NCBI GenBank assembly: GCA_018812385.1
Contig: JAHJDU010000439.1
Coordinates: 1 to 7,072, forward strand
Direction: 5' to 3'
Origin: Pseudomonadota bacterium
Lineage (GTDB): Bacteria > Desulfobacterota > Desulfobacteria > Desulfobacterales > Desulfobacteraceae
DNA: 7,072 bases
Shown in pieces: positions 7,001 through 7,072 of the stretch (position 1 is its first letter; every line of letters begins with the position of its first letter). The position numbers were made by a program, and so were the translations under genes. The notes below the pieces were generated by a model. That model worked only from the letters and a program-made list of their open reading frames with translations. It did no database searches and was not told where the DNA came from.

Positions 7001-7072
7001 ACGGCCGTCAGATTTAATATTTCCAATGGCATCCAGTCTGGCATTAAACTTTTTAACACTGGCAATATCAGG
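4031..7072 (-). CDS. EndoQ-like PHP endonuclease fused to UvrD/PcrA-type SF1A helicase (5' end beyond window)
   Basis: The frame stays open to the right edge, so the ATG at 6961 is internal; 1013 residues are visible and perhaps about 100 are missing. Fragment residues 1-300 match the EndoQ family (PHP fold; nicks DNA at deaminated or abasic bases): GNIKSDGRPILGLDA at 17-31, VPAHIWTPW near 48-56, SNSDAHSPGY with probable metal ligands Asp110 and His112, and a four-Cys zinc motif (166, 169, 182, 185). A Lys-rich linker (about 301-355) follows. The helicase has Walker A AGPGTGKT (379-386), TFTNKAA (411-417), IDEYQD (563-568), GDPDQSIYGFRGS (590-602), NYRS (625-628), MHAAKGLE (910-917) and EERRLFYVAMTRA (945-957); all motifs look intact. 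The last five residues, QLELF, match the beta-clamp-binding pentapeptide. The N-terminal metal-binding motif lies outside the window. This is probably the upstream gene of an operon with the next two. Confidence 0.93.
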   Translation of the reverse strand, partial: PDIASVKKFNARLDAIGNIKSDGRPILGLDAADLLRIMLDINDKGFFVPAHIWTPWFSMFGSKSGFDSIEECFGPLKSHIFAVETGLSSDPPMNWRIKDLDNVRLISNSDAHSPGYLGRNASVFNTDLSFFHICQALEKNDLEKYKGTLDMYPHQGKYHYDGHRKCNICLNPAATAQIDGICPECGRKVTYGVLNRVQELATRPEGYVPENRHGFKSIIPLVDILSEIFEVGPKTKKVTGYYNKAIEALGPELGILLDKSAEEIDTANVPLLAEAIMKMRTGDINIDPGYDGEFGKVNLFSRRERERLKGEKNLLFDLPAQGAESRETKLVAKKNIQKKSVKKKQNTELAVNPKDLLDGLNPGQKKAVESSARAMVIQAGPGTGKTRTLTVKIAYLVSEKNIEPGNILALTFTNKAARQLEQRIDQYVPKTKSPVLAATFHSFCLKLLKEYKGFNAAIADDSLRIFLIREAIGEDVKKGMINKVDQFICLCKQNLLGPDDDLKNLITDFEPGFFKNIYQAFQALCQEQNVADFEDLILMTVKMLVKEEGILSSVRKQYRYIFIDEYQDLNFGQYELAKMISQGNHIVVIGDPDQSIYGFRGSDNKYFNRFSDDFLGCEKIILSKNYRSTQTILDASFQMINKSLDKDEKVKIFSDVESTKKLIIKETASEQAEAVAIGKMIEKLVGGISFFSMDAGKVDMDNQKEYSFADFAILCRTRKQCETFINVFEKEGIPFQTADKKSLFEINGICQLISLCRIMAKSESFLDMESIFHYFGAKLDKKERGNFYKLYKKSCALNQDTMEFFGRADTDISGIKETSKTKISTIAKKLRDFGEEIKNCDNETAIRIVCSKTGLQDIIENNDKTKQAFEKIISIARIYNDLKGFLDAIALNQDADAIGFNMEKVSLMTMHAAKGLEFPVVFVAGCEQGLVPFAKDGENIDDLEEERRLFYVAMTRAMDILCLTYAKKRTIYGKSFKRQRSFFIEDIEKRLTQVEKSPVFLSINKKEKQLELF
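6041..6077 (-). other. Cluster of A-runs in the interdomain linker (possible slippage/frameshift site)
   Basis: On the coding strand the linker contains A6 (6072-6077), A7 (6057-6063) and A9 (6041-6049) within 37 nt. The first two occur as GCA AAA AAG and CAA AAA AAG. Each therefore holds A AAA AAG in the phase needed for -1 slippage (6071-6077 and 6056-6062). The -1 frame stops at 6018-6020 and the +1 frame at 6001-6003, so any slippage would release an EndoQ-only protein. The phasing and stops are visible in the sequence; use of the site is inference, because Lys-rich linkers in AT-rich genomes give such runs by chance. Confidence 0.4.

Noticed and set aside
6844..7065. 73-residue minus-strand frame at the right edge.
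   Set aside because: It overlaps, out of frame, the open EndoQ reading frame that continues to the window edge with clear family motifs.

Overview
The window looks like a chromosomal segment of an anaerobic deltaproteobacterium, probably in or near the Desulfobacteraceae (Desulfobacula/Desulfobacter-like). That placement is inference. It rests on the moderately AT-rich composition, the style of the proteins (YkgJ-type cysteine-cluster protein, DUF4124-type lytic transglycosylase, EndoQ-UvrD fusion) and clear AAGGAG-type ribosome binding sites. There are no rRNA or tRNA genes, insertion sequences or CRISPR arrays, and no intergenic gap exceeds 300 bp.

Layout, left to right. (1) The 3' part of a dapA-like gene (+, cut by the left edge) ends at a strong hairpin. 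(2) A convergent gene (-) encodes a YkgJ-family cysteine-cluster protein; a TTGACA-N17-TATGCT promoter and a good Shine-Dalgarno fix its start at 1885. (3) A divergent 246-bp intergenic region carries that promoter, a TTGACA-type promoter facing right, and overlapping CCACAT/ATGTGG inverted repeats just before the galU ribosome binding site. (4) galU (+) encodes UTP--glucose-1-phosphate uridylyltransferase. (5) Three minus-strand genes probably form one operon, transcribed from the right edge leftward: a large EndoQ-UvrD fusion (5' end beyond the window), an unrecognised 129-residue protein, and a small secreted lytic transglycosylase. The last two are 3 bp apart. The transglycosylase and galU converge with only 3 bp between their stop codons.

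Functionally this is mostly housekeeping: lysine/diaminopimelate synthesis, UDP-glucose supply for envelope glycans, and peptidoglycan cleavage. The notable element is the EndoQ-UvrD polypeptide. It joins a PHP-type endonuclease of the family that nicks DNA at deaminated bases to a full SF1A helicase. It ends in QLELF, a good match to the bacterial beta-clamp-binding pentapeptide. The Lys-rich linker between its two enzymes is encoded by three A-runs, two of them in-phase A AAA AAG heptamers, and both alternative frames stop soon after. Together these suggest a clamp-tethered nick-and-unwind repair machine, possibly with a second, nuclease-only product.
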